Source: Paenibacillus dakarensis (lineage in GTDB: Bacteria; Bacillota; Bacilli; Paenibacillales; Paenibacillaceae). Taken from it: DNA of 44,582 bases. The DNA is taken from the NCBI RefSeq assembly GCF_001373415.1, contig NZ_CDSE01000023.1, positions 1 to 44,582 of the forward strand, in the 5' to 3' direction. Both the position numbers and the translations under genes were made by a program. Position 1 is the first letter of the stretch; each line of letters starts with the position of its first letter. The notes under the pieces are model-generated. The model ran no database searches, was not told where the DNA came from, and worked only from the letters and a program-made list of their open reading frames with translations. Below, in pieces: positions 32,038 through 40,805 of this stretch.

Positions 32038-32412
32038 ATGGCATTTTTAATGGACGACAGCCGGCCCATATTTATTCAAATTGCAGAACGGATCGAAGAT
32101 GACATCATTGAGGGCGCACTTCCTGAGGAATCTCAAGTTCTTTCCACGAACCAGTTTGCTGCCTTCTACAAGATCAACCCGGCAACCGCAGCAAAAGGCG
32201 TCAATATGCTTGTTGATGAAGGAATACTGTACAAGAAGCGGGGGATTGGAATGTTTGTGGCTGAAGGCGCACGTGCGAAGGTTATGGAGAAGCGAAAGGA
32301 ACAGTTTTTTGAGGATTATGTAGTGACGATGATTCGGGAAGCGAAGAAACTCGGCATTTCGGCGGAACAGTTAACGGATATGATCCGGAAAGGGGATAAA
32401 GCCAATGGGTAA
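32038..32412 (+). CDS. GntR-family regulator, YtrA subfamily
   Basis: A 124-residue repressor with one winged HTH and a short C-terminal dimerisation helix, the size typical of YtrA types. Visible: PIFIQIAERIEDDIIEGALP, then FAAFYKINPATAAKGVNMLV, DEGILYKKRGIGMFVAEGA. Upstream TTG and ATG codons exist, but GTGAGG lies correctly before the ATG at 32038. It overlaps the ABC ATPase gene by eight bases. YtrA regulators usually repress their own operon and respond to cell-wall-active agents in Bacillus; the signal here is unknown. Confidence 0.92.
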   Translation: MAFLMDDSRPIFIQIAERIEDDIIEGALPEESQVLSTNQFAAFYKINPATAAKGVNMLVDEGILYKKRGIGMFVAEGARAKVMEKRKEQFFEDYVVTMIREAKKLGISAEQLTDMIRKGDKANG

Positions 32413-33298
32413 AGTCGTAGAGCTGAAGAATCTGACGAAATCTTACGGTGAGGTCAAGGCGGTGAATCAAGTCAGCTTTTCCATGGAAGAAGGAAAGATT
32501 TATGGATTACTGGGGCGAAATGGCGCCGGGAAGACCACGATCATGCATATGATCACTGCCCAGTTGTTTCCCACAAGCGGGGAGCTCAGCGTATTCGGAG
32601 AGACACCATACGAGAATAACCGGGTGCTAAGCCAGCTTTGCTTTATCAAGGAGAGCCAGAAATACCCTGATATTTACCGCATTATCGATGTATTGGAGAT
32701 ATCCGCTTCCTTCTTTCCTAACTGGGATCATGCTTTTGCCCTTTCACTCGCTGAACAATTCCGGCTTCCACTGAAGCGGAGAATGAAAAAGCTGTCCAGA
32801 GGGATGCTCTCCTCTGTCGGCATTATTGTAGGTCTTGCAAGCCGTGCACCGCTGACGATCTTCGACGAGCCATATCTTGGACTCGATGCGGTCGCCCGCA
32901 ATCTGTTTTATGATCAGCTGATGGAGGATTACGCTAATCATCCGCGTACCATTGTTCTCTCTACCCATCTGATTGATGAGGTGAGCAGTTTCCTTGAACA
33001 TGTCCTTGTCATCGACAATGGAGCGTTGATTCTCAATGAGGATGCAGAGTCACTGCGCGGCAGAGCTTTCACCCTGACGGGTCTTAAAACAACCGTAGAG
33101 CCCTTCATTACAGGCAAAAAGGTCATTCATCAGGAGCCTTTTGGCAATCTGATCTCTGCAACCGTTATGGGCAGCTGGACAACCGCTGAAAGGCGAGAAG
33201 CAGTAGAATTGGGACTGGAGCTTACCCCTGTATCCCTTCAGCAGTTAATCATTCATCTGACGAACGGTAAACCCCCGAGAAAGGCGGTCGAGGTCTAA
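32405..33298 (+). CDS. ABC transporter ATP-binding protein, YtrB-like
   Basis: A 297-residue ATPase. Walker A is GLLGRNGAGKTTIM, the signature is LSRGMLSSVG, Walker B is LTIFDEPYLGLD, and the H-loop is in VLSTHLIDEVS. The last 80 residues are a short extension as in YtrB/BcrA-type exporters. It overlaps the regulator upstream and the membrane gene downstream (one base), so the three genes form a coupled operon. With one small membrane partner it resembles resistance or stress exporters more than importers. Confidence 0.93.
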   Translation: MGKVVELKNLTKSYGEVKAVNQVSFSMEEGKIYGLLGRNGAGKTTIMHMITAQLFPTSGELSVFGETPYENNRVLSQLCFIKESQKYPDIYRIIDVLEISASFFPNWDHAFALSLAEQFRLPLKRRMKKLSRGMLSSVGIIVGLASRAPLTIFDEPYLGLDAVARNLFYDQLMEDYANHPRTIVLSTHLIDEVSSFLEHVLVIDNGALILNEDAESLRGRAFTLTGLKTTVEPFITGKKVIHQEPFGNLISATVMGSWTTAERREAVELGLELTPVSLQQLIIHLTNGKPPRKAVEV

Positions 33299-33978
33299 TG
33301 AACCGAATCTCAAGTGTTATCAAAATGCACAGCAAGGATAAGTGGTCATGGTTTATCATCCCGTGGCTGGTCATGCTTTCAAGCTTTTTCATCAATTTTG
33401 CAATCAGCGCTTTTGTAGATACGCCTATCTATACTGGCGGTGTTTCTTCCATCTACATTTATATGTTCGTTGCTGGAATCATCACGCTGGCACAGACGTT
33501 TCCGTTTGCACTTGGCATAGGGGTAAGCCGAACGGATTATTATATTGGCACATCTACAATGGTCCTACTGACGAGCATCGGTTCTGCCCTCGTGCTGTTT
33601 CTTCTCAGTCTCACGGAAGTGTGGACGGGTTCATGGGGCACTGGCCTCCACTTCTTCCACCTGCCTTATTACAGCGACGGTCCCTTGATCAATCAGTTTC
33701 TCGTGCCGCTGGTTATATTACTCCTTATGCATTTTACTGGTGTTTTAATCTCCGCCCTTTATAGACGCACAGGCAAAAACGGCTTATTCTTGATATCCGG
33801 CATACTACTTATCGCTTTCACTGTTCTTGGATTTCTCATTACCTATCTGAATTGGTTTGACCCCATATATAAATGGATAGTTCGTCAAACGGCTGTTGAT
33901 TACACCCTATGGATGCTTCCTTTCATTGTTGTGTTTGCAAGTGCGTCATATCTTTTGCTGCGTAAGGCTACAGTCTGA
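33298..33978 (+). CDS. ABC-type membrane subunit of the GntR operon
   Basis: A 226-residue membrane protein with about six hydrophobic segments. It begins MNRISSVIKMHSKDKWSWFI and has long helices such as ITLAQTFPFALGIGV and PLVILLLMHFTGVLI. Sequence motifs are weak, as is normal for ABC-2 type exporters. Its ATG overlaps the ATPase stop (TAATG), and no other membrane gene follows, so it is the obvious partner of the ATPase. It ends about 34 bases before the end of the converging sulfate-binding-protein pseudogene. Substrate unknown. Confidence 0.8.
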   Translation: MNRISSVIKMHSKDKWSWFIIPWLVMLSSFFINFAISAFVDTPIYTGGVSSIYIYMFVAGIITLAQTFPFALGIGVSRTDYYIGTSTMVLLTSIGSALVLFLLSLTEVWTGSWGTGLHFFHLPYYSDGPLINQFLVPLVILLLMHFTGVLISALYRRTGKNGLFLISGILLIAFTVLGFLITYLNWFDPIYKWIVRQTAVDYTLWMLPFIVVFASASYLLLRKATV

Positions 33979-34011
33979 TTTAAACGGTTAGCGCTTGTAA
34001 TTCCATCCCCT

Positions 34012-34643
34012 TCACAAACCAGTCAGCACCTGATACCATATTCCGCGCTTCGAATACAAGGTTTCCCTGACATAGTCCCAGCCGCCGAGATACTCCATAT
34101 CAAACAGCCCCGGCGGCTGTGGAAATTGCTGCTCACTTTCCATAAATACGGACTTATCCACCGTGCGGAAGCCGTGCTTCATAAATACACGCTGTGCTTG
34201 CGCGAGAAAGGCTTTTGCTGCAGCAGGTCCTTGCCTCCTTGCTCCTCAGACCGTTTCAAGCCTGCACCGTAAATAAATGGCGTTGATATCCCACTGCGCG
34301 CCGCCTGAGGTCTTTGGATTCGGATACAGCACCTTCACATGCGGTCTTGTCAGATCTTCAAAATCCTGAATCTCTTTCGGGTTTCCTTCCCTTGTCCCGA
34401 GTACTACAATCGAACGGGTAACCATTCCGTCATACGGCTGCCGACTCCATTCCTCCTTCACCAGGCCTGCCTTCACCAGCTTTTTCACATCCCCCTCTAA
34501 TGCCAGCAGAGTGACGTCTGCTTCAAAGCCGCCCGCTATGGAACGGGCCTGTGTGCCCGAAGCTTTGTATGATTCCTGAAAGGAGGGAGAAGCATAAGCA
34601 ACCAGCATAACCTAATATGATGTGCACTCTTGCTCTTTCTCAT
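34012..34643 (-). pseudogene. Degraded sulfate/thiosulfate ABC transporter binding protein
   Basis: A normal CysP/Sbp protein has about 340 residues; here about 210 codons remain in several frames. An ATG at 34643 with GGGTGGGGAG begins a signal-like MRKSKSAHHIRLCWLLMLL, then the frame shifts. The middle (34246-34608) reads ASGTQARSIAGGFEADVTLL and TREGNPKEIQDFEDL, PNPKTSGGAQWDIN, which are sulfate-binding-protein motifs, but much of the front is deleted. After another shift near 34265 and a large gap, the C-terminal part VFMKHGFRTVDKSV and YLGGWDYVRETLY is recognisable. The gene is dead. It lies last in the old cysW-cysA-sbp order. Confidence 0.82.
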
Positions 34644-34679
34644 AATCCGACTCCCCACCCTCTCCCTTTCCATGGTTGA

Positions 34680-35744
34680 TTAAATTATAATCGGCATCGG
34701 ATCGACCTTAAGCCGATTCTCCTCGATCCAATTGTCCGTATCATTAAATAAATATGCCCGGTGGACAAGCACTCGTACTTCCTGTCCGACCTGTAATGTT
34801 TCTTTCTCTAAGGACCGGTAAGTGACTAGCTTGTGACCACCAACTTCTATTTCAATAAGCCACTCACTGCCGCGAAAATGCATATGTCTCACAATCCCTT
34901 TCTCCGTTGCCGACAAGATTGGAAAGTCCCCATCTCTACCAATTTCAATATATTCCGGACGAATTAAAGCACGCGTCTGAGTTCCGCTGCCAACCGCATC
35001 AAACCCTTTCAAAGCCGATGCATCCTCCACCATCGTAGATTCACCGATAAAAGTCGCGACAAACGGTGTAGACGGCTCTTTGTAAATATCCCAAGGCGTA
35101 CCTTTCTGCTCCACTCGCCCCTCATTAATGATCATAATCTCATCAGCTACTTCAATCGCCTCATCCTGATCATGTGTGACGAAAATCGAGGTGATACCGA
35201 CCCGTTCAATCAGATCACGCAGCCATGAGCGAAGCTCCTGCCTGATCTTGGCATCAATTGCTGCGAACGGCTCATCAAGCAGCAGCAGCTGCGGTTCCGG
35301 TGCTAGTGCACGGGCAAAAGCCACCCGCTGGCGCTGCCCCCCTGATAACTGATGCGGATATCGCCGCTCGAAGCCGCTGAGCCCGGTCAGCTCCACCAGC
35401 TCCATGACCTTATCCTTGATCTTGGATTTGGGAACCTTCTTAACCTTCAAGCCGAACGCGATATTATCGTACACCGTCATATGCTTGAACAACGCATAAT
35501 TCTGGAATACAAACCCGATGCCTCGTTCCTGAGGCGGGATATCATTTACAACCCGGCCATGGAAGGAAATTTGTCCGGAGTCCGGGCTTTCCAGTCCTGC
35601 AAGCATTCGCAGAATCGATGTTTTACCGCCCCCGCTTGGCCCCAGCAGCCCGATTAAATGCCCTTTTTCGATATCGAAGCTAACATTCTTTACAGCATGA
35701 AAAGAACCGAAATGTTTACTCAGATCACGGACTTGCACATGCAT
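34680..35744 (-). CDS. cysA: Sulfate/thiosulfate ABC transporter ATP-binding protein
   Basis: A 354-residue ATPase. Walker A is GPSGGGKTS, the signature is LSGGQRQRVAFARALAPEPQ, Walker B is LLLLDEPFAAID, and the H-loop is in VTHDQDEAIE. The C-terminal third holds a TOBE-type regulatory domain (ALIRPEYIEIG). It matches CysA in length and layout; a molybdate or spermidine ATPase is less likely given the neighbours. The frame is complete, but its partners are not: the permease gene before it keeps only its two ends, and the binding protein after it is a pseudogene. It is therefore probably an orphan on the way to loss, unless it serves another permease. Confidence 0.9.
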   Translation of the reverse strand: MHVQVRDLSKHFGSFHAVKNVSFDIEKGHLIGLLGPSGGGKTSILRMLAGLESPDSGQISFHGRVVNDIPPQERGIGFVFQNYALFKHMTVYDNIAFGLKVKKVPKSKIKDKVMELVELTGLSGFERRYPHQLSGGQRQRVAFARALAPEPQLLLLDEPFAAIDAKIRQELRSWLRDLIERVGITSIFVTHDQDEAIEVADEIMIINEGRVEQKGTPWDIYKEPSTPFVATFIGESTMVEDASALKGFDAVGSGTQTRALIRPEYIEIGRDGDFPILSATEKGIVRHMHFRGSEWLIEIEVGGHKLVTYRSLEKETLQVGQEVRVLVHRAYLFNDTDNWIEENRLKVDPMPIII

Positions 35745-35745
35745 A

Positions 35746-35988
35746 TCAATGCACTTCCTTTCTCTTTTTGACCCATTCCATCAAAAGCAGGAGTCCTGCT
35801 GAAAAGGCGAGCACCGCATTCCATGTAATCGGATCCAGAAGACTGACGGCGAAATGCTCCCATCCCGCAGAAAACGAATGCACATATACACCTATTACCG
35901 GAAGAACAATGAGTACGGCAAAGTAAAGCAGTATAACGCTTCTAAATCCCCACATCCAGCCTTTATGGCGCGTAAGTGCAGTAAGCAT
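35746..35988 (-). pseudogene. Sulfate permease (CysW-like) reduced to its two ends
   Basis: An 80-codon frame from ATG 35988 (ribosome site GGAAGGAGGGAG). The first 60 residues match the start of CysW: a membrane helix (VILLYFAVLIVLPVIGVYVH), then SFSAGWEHFAVSLLDPITWN. The frame then jumps directly to the end of the protein (LAFSAGLLLLMEWVKKRKEV). About 170-190 residues, including the whole EAA coupling loop, are missing in frame. A working permease is impossible. CysT is absent as well, or part of it was lost in the same deletion. Confidence 0.75.
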
Positions 35989-36076
35989 TTCTCCCTCCCT
36001 TCCGGTGTTCCCGTTAACCAAATTATTAAAAACAATATTTCCTATTAGTATACTTGGTTTTATGTTATACACACTT

Positions 36077-36113
36077 TACCAAAAGTTGAATATGATCGTC
36101 AATCCAACTTTGG
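36077..36113. promoter_or_regulatory. Inverted repeat in the divergent cysW-remnant/yjbQ region
   Basis: CCAAAAGTTG and CAACTTTGG face each other across 16 bases, overlapping a possible minus-strand promoter (TTGACG near 36095). It may be an operator for the sulfate locus; no regulator is identified. Confidence 0.35.
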
Positions 36114-36176
36114 GACCTAACGGGTTAATATATTGGTATCAGTAAAAAAAATAATTACATAAGGAGTGAAGAGCAA

Positions 36177-36578
36177 ATGCTGTATCATCTGCATCTGTCA
36201 ACCGTTAAACGTGATGAAATGAGAGATATTACACGAGATATCACTCAAATCGTTCGGGAAAGCGGCGTTCATAACGGAACGGTCCTTGTCTACTGTCCTC
36301 ATACAACAGCCGGAATTGCTATTAATGAAAATGCCGATCCTGACGTAAAACGTGACGTGCTTATGCGTCTGGATGAGGTTTATCCATGGAAACACCCGAA
36401 ATACCGGCATGTAGAAGGCAACACAGCCTCCCATCTCAAATCCATCACATGCGGCCCGTCTCAGCAGATCATCATCTCGGAAGGAAAGCCACTGTTAGGC
36501 CGCTGGCAAGGCATTTATTTCTGTGAATTTGATGGACCTCGAAACCGCGAATACTACGTAAAAATTATGGAGGGTTAA
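36177..36578 (+). CDS. YjbQ-family (UPF0047) protein
   Basis: 133 residues, the usual size for the secondary thiamine-phosphate synthase/YjbQ family. Conserved motifs: [20 protein letters not shown], then the His in [35 protein letters not shown], and [17 protein letters not shown]. coli YjbQ shows weak thiamine-phosphate synthase activity, but the physiological role is not settled. Ribosome site AAGGAGTGAAG precedes the ATG at 36178 region (start as given). It stands alone with a terminator. Confidence 0.93.
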   Translation: MLYHLHLSTVKRDEMRDITRDITQIVRESGVHNGTVLVYCPHTTAGIAINENADPDVKRDVLMRLDEVYPWKHPKYRHVEGNTASHLKSITCGPSQQIIISEGKPLLGRWQGIYFCEFDGPRNREYYVKIMEG

Positions 36579-36593
36579 ACACCACCACTCAAC

Positions 36594-36644
36594 AAAAGGG
36601 CCATCCCAGGAGTAGATTCTTTCTACTAAGTGGGATGGCCCTTT
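36594..36644. terminator. Terminator after the YjbQ gene
   Basis: AAAGGGCCATCCCA and TGGGATGGCCCTTT form a perfect 14-base stem with a 22-base loop containing a second small AGTAGA/TCTACT hairpin. Confidence 0.85.
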
Positions 36645-36742
36645 GATATACATCAAGAAATTGACGTATCAACGCTACAACGAAGCAATTGATTGAAGTA
36701 AAAACCTGCAATAAAACCACCTTCACAAATTTATGCAGGGGG

Positions 36743-37336
36743 TTACACCTTACTATAGAAACTTCGGCATAATACCTTTACGTGAGCTATTGCGGCGGGC
36801 TTAATCTCTTCAAAGCTGATTTTGTCCTGAATATAATAGGAAATAAAACCATGTGTGGACAAAAACAAGGTCAGCGGCAAGTTCCGCCTCTCCTCATCAC
36901 AATAAGTGTCTTCCAGCAAATGCTGTCGAACCAGCGTCGCGAATATATCAAAGCAGCGGCTTTGCTCGGATCGACAGTATGCCAAAAGTTCTTCATCCCT
37001 GATCATAAACATAATTTCATATTGATAGGGGTTATTCATACCGAAACGGATAAACTCCAGCAGGATCTGTTCCAGCTTAGATGTCCCGTCACTGGGTGCT
37101 TTTCCAGCTGTCTGTTTCAGAAGAATAGTAAGATCGTTGAAGTCTTTCATGACAATGGCGTAGAAAAGCTCCGCCTTTTCCTTAAAATGATAATATAAGG
37201 ACCCGTGGCTGTAACCCAGGTGCTGCCCGATGCTTCGCATCGAGATGGCCCGGTATCCTTTGGTTATAAACAAATGCCTGGCCGCTTCCAAAATACGCTC
37301 CCTAGATAACTCCCGTTCTACCGCTCTTCTTGCCAT
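36743..37336 (-). CDS. TetR-family transcriptional regulator
   Basis: A 197-residue repressor. The N-terminal HTH is typical: RERILEAARHLFITKGYRAI, then IGQHLGYSHGSLYYHFKEKA. The C-terminal ligand/dimer domain carries no recognisable specificity. It lies five bases after the YvyE/YigZ gene and is probably cotranscribed with it; the link has no obvious meaning. No divergent target gene is beside it, so it most likely controls genes elsewhere or its own operon. Confidence 0.92.
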   Translation of the reverse strand: MARRAVERELSRERILEAARHLFITKGYRAISMRSIGQHLGYSHGSLYYHFKEKAELFYAIVMKDFNDLTILLKQTAGKAPSDGTSKLEQILLEFIRFGMNNPYQYEIMFMIRDEELLAYCRSEQSRCFDIFATLVRQHLLEDTYCDEERRNLPLTLFLSTHGFISYYIQDKISFEEIKPAAIAHVKVLCRSFYSKV

Positions 37337-37341
37337 ATCTT

Positions 37342-37974
37342 TTATTTCCCTTCAATAAAATAGAGCCGCTCTCCCTCCGTAATCACCGATTGCCCCTGAG
37401 TTAAATCGACCATCCATGCAATAAAGGCATCCTTCTCCTGATCTTCAGGAAGACAAGTGAGTGTTACTTTATCTGCGAATAACGTTTCACCCATTCGGGT
37501 ATGTCGACTCCGAAGCTCATTCTCAACCTTACCCAGCCATGTGTAATCCAGCTCAACATATACTTCCCGATGAAGTACGCGTGTGATAACTTCCCCAGCC
37601 TCAATAGCTGCTACTGCACCATCTGTGTAAGCTCTGATCAATCCTCCGGCACCCAGCATAATCCCGCCAAAATAACGCGTCACAACAATGGCTACATTTT
37701 TAAGCCCCTGGTTACGAATAACCTCAAGTATAGGCTTGCCTGCCGTTCCGCTTGGCTCTCCATCATCTGATTGCTTCTGAATCTCATCCCGTTCCCCGAT
37801 CATATAAGCGGAACAGTTATGTGTTGCGTTCCAATGCTTCTTCTTGATTTCATCAATAAATGCGATTGCGGCTTCCTCGGTTTCCACCGGCATAACATGA
37901 CCAATAAACCGAGATTTCTTAATAACAATTTCCTGCAAACCCGCTGACCGCACCGTCTTGTAACGTTCCAGCAT
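37342..37974 (-). CDS. yvyE: YigZ/YvyE (IMPACT) family protein
   Basis: A 210-residue protein of the UPF0029/IMPACT family. The conserved core is seen: IVIKKSRFIGHVMPVETEEA, then HWNATHNCSAYMIGE, SDDGEPSGTAGKPILEVI, and VVTRYFGGIMLGAGGLIRAY. The C-terminal DUF1949-type domain (about 135-205) follows. The family is linked to translation or ribosome regulation, but its molecular role in bacteria is unclear. A rather distant AAGGGG is the only ribosome-site candidate. The TetR gene follows five bases later. Confidence 0.93.
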   Translation of the reverse strand: MLERYKTVRSAGLQEIVIKKSRFIGHVMPVETEEAAIAFIDEIKKKHWNATHNCSAYMIGERDEIQKQSDDGEPSGTAGKPILEVIRNQGLKNVAIVVTRYFGGIMLGAGGLIRAYTDGAVAAIEAGEVITRVLHREVYVELDYTWLGKVENELRSRHTRMGETLFADKVTLTCLPEDQEKDAFIAWMVDLTQGQSVITEGERLYFIEGK

Positions 37975-38001
37975 TTGCCGATTTCAACCCCTTATTGCCA
38001 A

Positions 38002-38042
38002 GAAAGCAGTCTCCGGCTTAAATAGCGGAAAACTGCTTCCTT
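38002..38042 (-). terminator. Terminator of pgi
   Basis: On the minus strand GGAAGCAGT pairs with ACTGCTTTC, plus inner CCGC/GCCGG pairing, followed by TTGGC. It lies 30 bases after the pgi stop. The T-run is weak. Confidence 0.6.
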
Positions 38043-38072
38043 CAGCTGTTCTGTCTAATGTGAAATGTGGTG

Positions 38073-39428
38073 TTATTCGGAAAGTCTGGCTTCCAATTCG
38101 GCTTTCTCTTTCTCGTAACCCGGCTTGCCAAGCAGAGCGAACATATTCTTCTTGTACGCTTCTACACCCGGCTGGTCAAACGGGTTCACACCCAGCAAGT
38201 AACCGCTGATTCCGCAGGCCTTTTCGAAAAAGTATACCAGATATCCAAAGGAATAGGGAGAAAAATCAGGAATTGTAACAATTAGGTTAGGAACCTGTCC
38301 GTCTGTATGAGCGAGCATGGTACCCTGAAACGCCTTTTTGTTAACAAAATCCATTGTTTTTCCTGTCAGGAAGTTAAGTCCATCCAGGTCGTCCGGATCG
38401 GATTCAATCGTAATATGATTCGATACATTCTCTACCTGAATCACTGTTTCAAAAATGTTCCGGGTGCCTTCCTGAACAAATTGGCCCATGGAGTGAAGAT
38501 CAGTCGAGAAGTCCACAGATGCCGGATAGATGCCTTTATAGTCCTTACCTTCACTCTCACCATACAATTGCTTCCACCATTCGGAAACAAAGTGAAGTGA
38601 CGGTTCGTAGTTAACCAGGATTTCGATAGCTTTACCTTTACGGTACAGAGCGTTACGAACTGCGGCATATTGGTAAGCTTCATTCTCTGCTACATTCGGG
38701 TTGCTGTATTCTTTTGCTGCGTCAGCCGCACCTTGCATCATCTCTTCGATGTTAATGCCAGCGGTTGCGATTGGCAGAAGGCCTACAGCCGTTAATACGG
38801 AATAACGCCCGCCAACATCATCCGGGATGATGAAGGACTCATAGCCCTCTTCATTCGAAAGCTTCTTAAGCGCACCCTTTTCTTTATCTGTGGTTGCATA
38901 GATACGCTTGCGGGCTTCTTCCTTACCGTACTTCTTCTCCAGTGCTGCACGGAAAATACGGAATGCGATAGCCGGCTCAGTAGTCGTACCGGACTTCGAA
39001 ATGACATTGATCGAGAAATCCTTGCCTTCAATAAGCTCAAGCAGGTGATTTACGTAAGTGGAGCTGATATTGTTTCCTGCAAAATAAATTTCCGGCGTTT
39101 TACGCTTATCCTTCGGAAGAATATTATAGAAGGAATGGGACAGCATTTCGATCGCTGCGCGGGCTCCCAAATAAGATCCGCCGATCCCGATCACGATCAG
39201 AACTTCAGAATCGCTCTGGATCTTCGCTGCTGCTTTTTGAATACGCGCGAATTCTTCTTTGTCATATTGAGCCGGAAGGTCGATCCATCCCAGGAAATCC
39301 GAGCCTACACCGGTTTGGTTATGTAACTGTTCATGAGCCGTACGGATAGGTTCCGCTAAATAATCAATCTCATGTTGATTAATAAATGAAAGGGCCTTGC
39401 TATAGTCAAACTTCACTTTTTTAGACAT
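38073..39428 (-). CDS. pgi: Glucose-6-phosphate isomerase
   Basis: Interconverts glucose 6-phosphate and fructose 6-phosphate. The 451-residue length is that of the short bacterial form. Motifs: [20 protein letters not shown], then [20 protein letters not shown] (phosphate-binding Ser/Thr), [17 protein letters not shown], and a late [19 protein letters not shown] containing the catalytic-region residues. Ribosome site AACAGGAGG precedes the ATG. It is monocistronic. Together with transketolase at 40806 it provides central sugar metabolism in this part of the window. Confidence 0.98.
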   Translation of the reverse strand: MSKKVKFDYSKALSFINQHEIDYLAEPIRTAHEQLHNQTGVGSDFLGWIDLPAQYDKEEFARIQKAAAKIQSDSEVLIVIGIGGSYLGARAAIEMLSHSFYNILPKDKRKTPEIYFAGNNISSTYVNHLLELIEGKDFSINVISKSGTTTEPAIAFRIFRAALEKKYGKEEARKRIYATTDKEKGALKKLSNEEGYESFIIPDDVGGRYSVLTAVGLLPIATAGINIEEMMQGAADAAKEYSNPNVAENEAYQYAAVRNALYRKGKAIEILVNYEPSLHFVSEWWKQLYGESEGKDYKGIYPASVDFSTDLHSMGQFVQEGTRNIFETVIQVENVSNHITIESDPDDLDGLNFLTGKTMDFVNKKAFQGTMLAHTDGQVPNLIVTIPDFSPYSFGYLVYFFEKACGISGYLLGVNPFDQPGVEAYKKNMFALLGKPGYEKEKAELEARLSE

Positions 39429-39636
39429 AAGTTTACAGCCTCCTGTTTTATCATGTAAAGAGAGTCAACATTCATAAGTTAGGATACTTTAATTTGTTTC
39501 ATGTATCAAGTTTCGTCCTTTAACCGTCAAGCTTTCGTCACTACAGAACAACCGTTTGCCTGCCAAAGCTAGAATAAAGACTACTCTCATGTTAAGATTA
39601 ACGCAATCAACGAAATTATATACGAAGGTGATAGTG

Positions 39637-40536
39637 ATGAAAAAAATCGGATTTATCGGTCTTGGTACTATGGGTGCTCCCATGGCTTCCAATCTGCTGA
39701 GACAAAACTACGAGGTTACCGTTTACAACCGAACAGATGAGAAATGCCGCCCCTTAGCTGAGCAAGGAGCTTACACGTCAACATCTCCGCGTGAAGCTGC
39801 GGAAGAAGCCGATGTCGTCATTACTATGATCTCAAACGATGACGCTGTACGTGATGTCTATTATGGTGAGAGCGGTATCCTCTCCTCACTTACGGATGGC
39901 ATGACCGTTATCGATTGCAGTACGATTTCACCAGCCCTGGTTAAGGAAATTGCAGCAGCTGTATCAGCAAAAGGAGCTTCTTTCCTTGATGCACCTGTGA
40001 CTGGCAGCAAGCCGGCAGCGATCGACGGTTCGCTCGTATTTATGGTTGGCGGAGACGCAGCCGTGATCGAGTCCGTTACCGATGTATTCAATACCCTTGG
40101 AAAAAAAGTAATCCACATGGGCCCAAATGGCAGCGGTGCTGTAGCTAAGCTTGCCCATAATACGGTCGTAGGAATCAACAACCTTGCCCTTGCCGAGGGA
40201 TTTGCCATTGCCGCAAAATCCGGCATCCCTGCTGATCACTTTCTGGAGCTCGTTCAGCTTGGATCTGCTGGTAGTAAAGCTGCTGAATTAAAGGGACGTA
40301 AGATTATCGAGGGAGATTTCAGCAACCAATTCTCACTCGCTCTGATGCTCAAGGATCTGAAGCTGGCTTCCTCCCTGACCGATGGCATAGGCATGCCTTC
40401 ACCGATGCTGAATCTGGCCAAAAGTCTGTTCCAGGCAGGTGCAAGCGAAGGGTATGGCGATGAGGATCTATCCGCCGTGGTTAAATGTTATGAAGCCTGG
40501 ATCGGCCAAAAGATTGGCGAGCAGCAAAAACAGTAA
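39637..40536 (+). CDS. 3-hydroxyisobutyrate dehydrogenase-like NAD(P)-dependent oxidoreductase
   Basis: A 299-residue beta-hydroxyacid dehydrogenase (tartronate semialdehyde reductase / 3-hydroxyisobutyrate family). Rossmann motif KKIGFIGLGTMGAPMASNL, substrate loop FLDAPVTGSKPAAIDGSL, and catalytic Lys171 in GSGAVAKLAHNTV are present. The open frame reaches back to 39556, but the ATG at 39637 has GAAGGTGATAG before it and starts the Rossmann fold. The exact substrate (tartronate semialdehyde, 3-hydroxyisobutyrate, succinic semialdehyde) is undecided. Confidence 0.92.
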   Translation: MKKIGFIGLGTMGAPMASNLLRQNYEVTVYNRTDEKCRPLAEQGAYTSTSPREAAEEADVVITMISNDDAVRDVYYGESGILSSLTDGMTVIDCSTISPALVKEIAAAVSAKGASFLDAPVTGSKPAAIDGSLVFMVGGDAAVIESVTDVFNTLGKKVIHMGPNGSGAVAKLAHNTVVGINNLALAEGFAIAAKSGIPADHFLELVQLGSAGSKAAELKGRKIIEGDFSNQFSLALMLKDLKLASSLTDGIGMPSPMLNLAKSLFQAGASEGYGDEDLSAVVKCYEAWIGQKIGEQQKQ

Positions 40537-40562
40537 TACGCGCTGTATATATTATAACTACA

Positions 40563-40630
40563 CCTGCTCTTCTCAGCTGCCATGCTTTTATGCCTATAAG
40601 GCATGGCATATACAGAGGGCAGGTTTTTTT
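40563..40630 (+). terminator. Terminator after the dehydrogenase
   Basis: CCTGCTCTTCTCAGCTGCCATGC pairs with GCATGGCATATACAGAGGGCAGG, with an inner bulge, and runs into TTTTTTT. Confidence 0.9.
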
Positions 40631-40744
40631 ATGTTTAGACAGCTCGACAAACTGTTCATAGGCGAAGCCGATCTCCTTCAGTATTACCCCGATTACTATT
40701 ACATGGAACATCTGCTAAAACCGTAAAAAGCTATGTATATAGAT

Positions 40745-40772
40745 CGACACCCGCAAAAATGTGCGGGTGTCG
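40745..40772. terminator. Hairpin downstream of tkt
   Basis: Perfect 11-base stem CGACACCCGCA/TGCGGGTGTCG with a six-base loop, 33 bases after the tkt stop. It has no T-run on either strand; probable transcript end or stability hairpin. Confidence 0.5.
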
Positions 40773-40805
40773 AAAACTATTATCTTGATATTACAAGCTA
40801 TGGAA

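Noticed and set aside
40631..40726. A 31-codon frame beginning MFRQLDKLFIGEADLLQYYP
   Set aside because: The start codon directly follows the T-run of a terminator and there is no ribosome site. The protein-like look alone is not enough.
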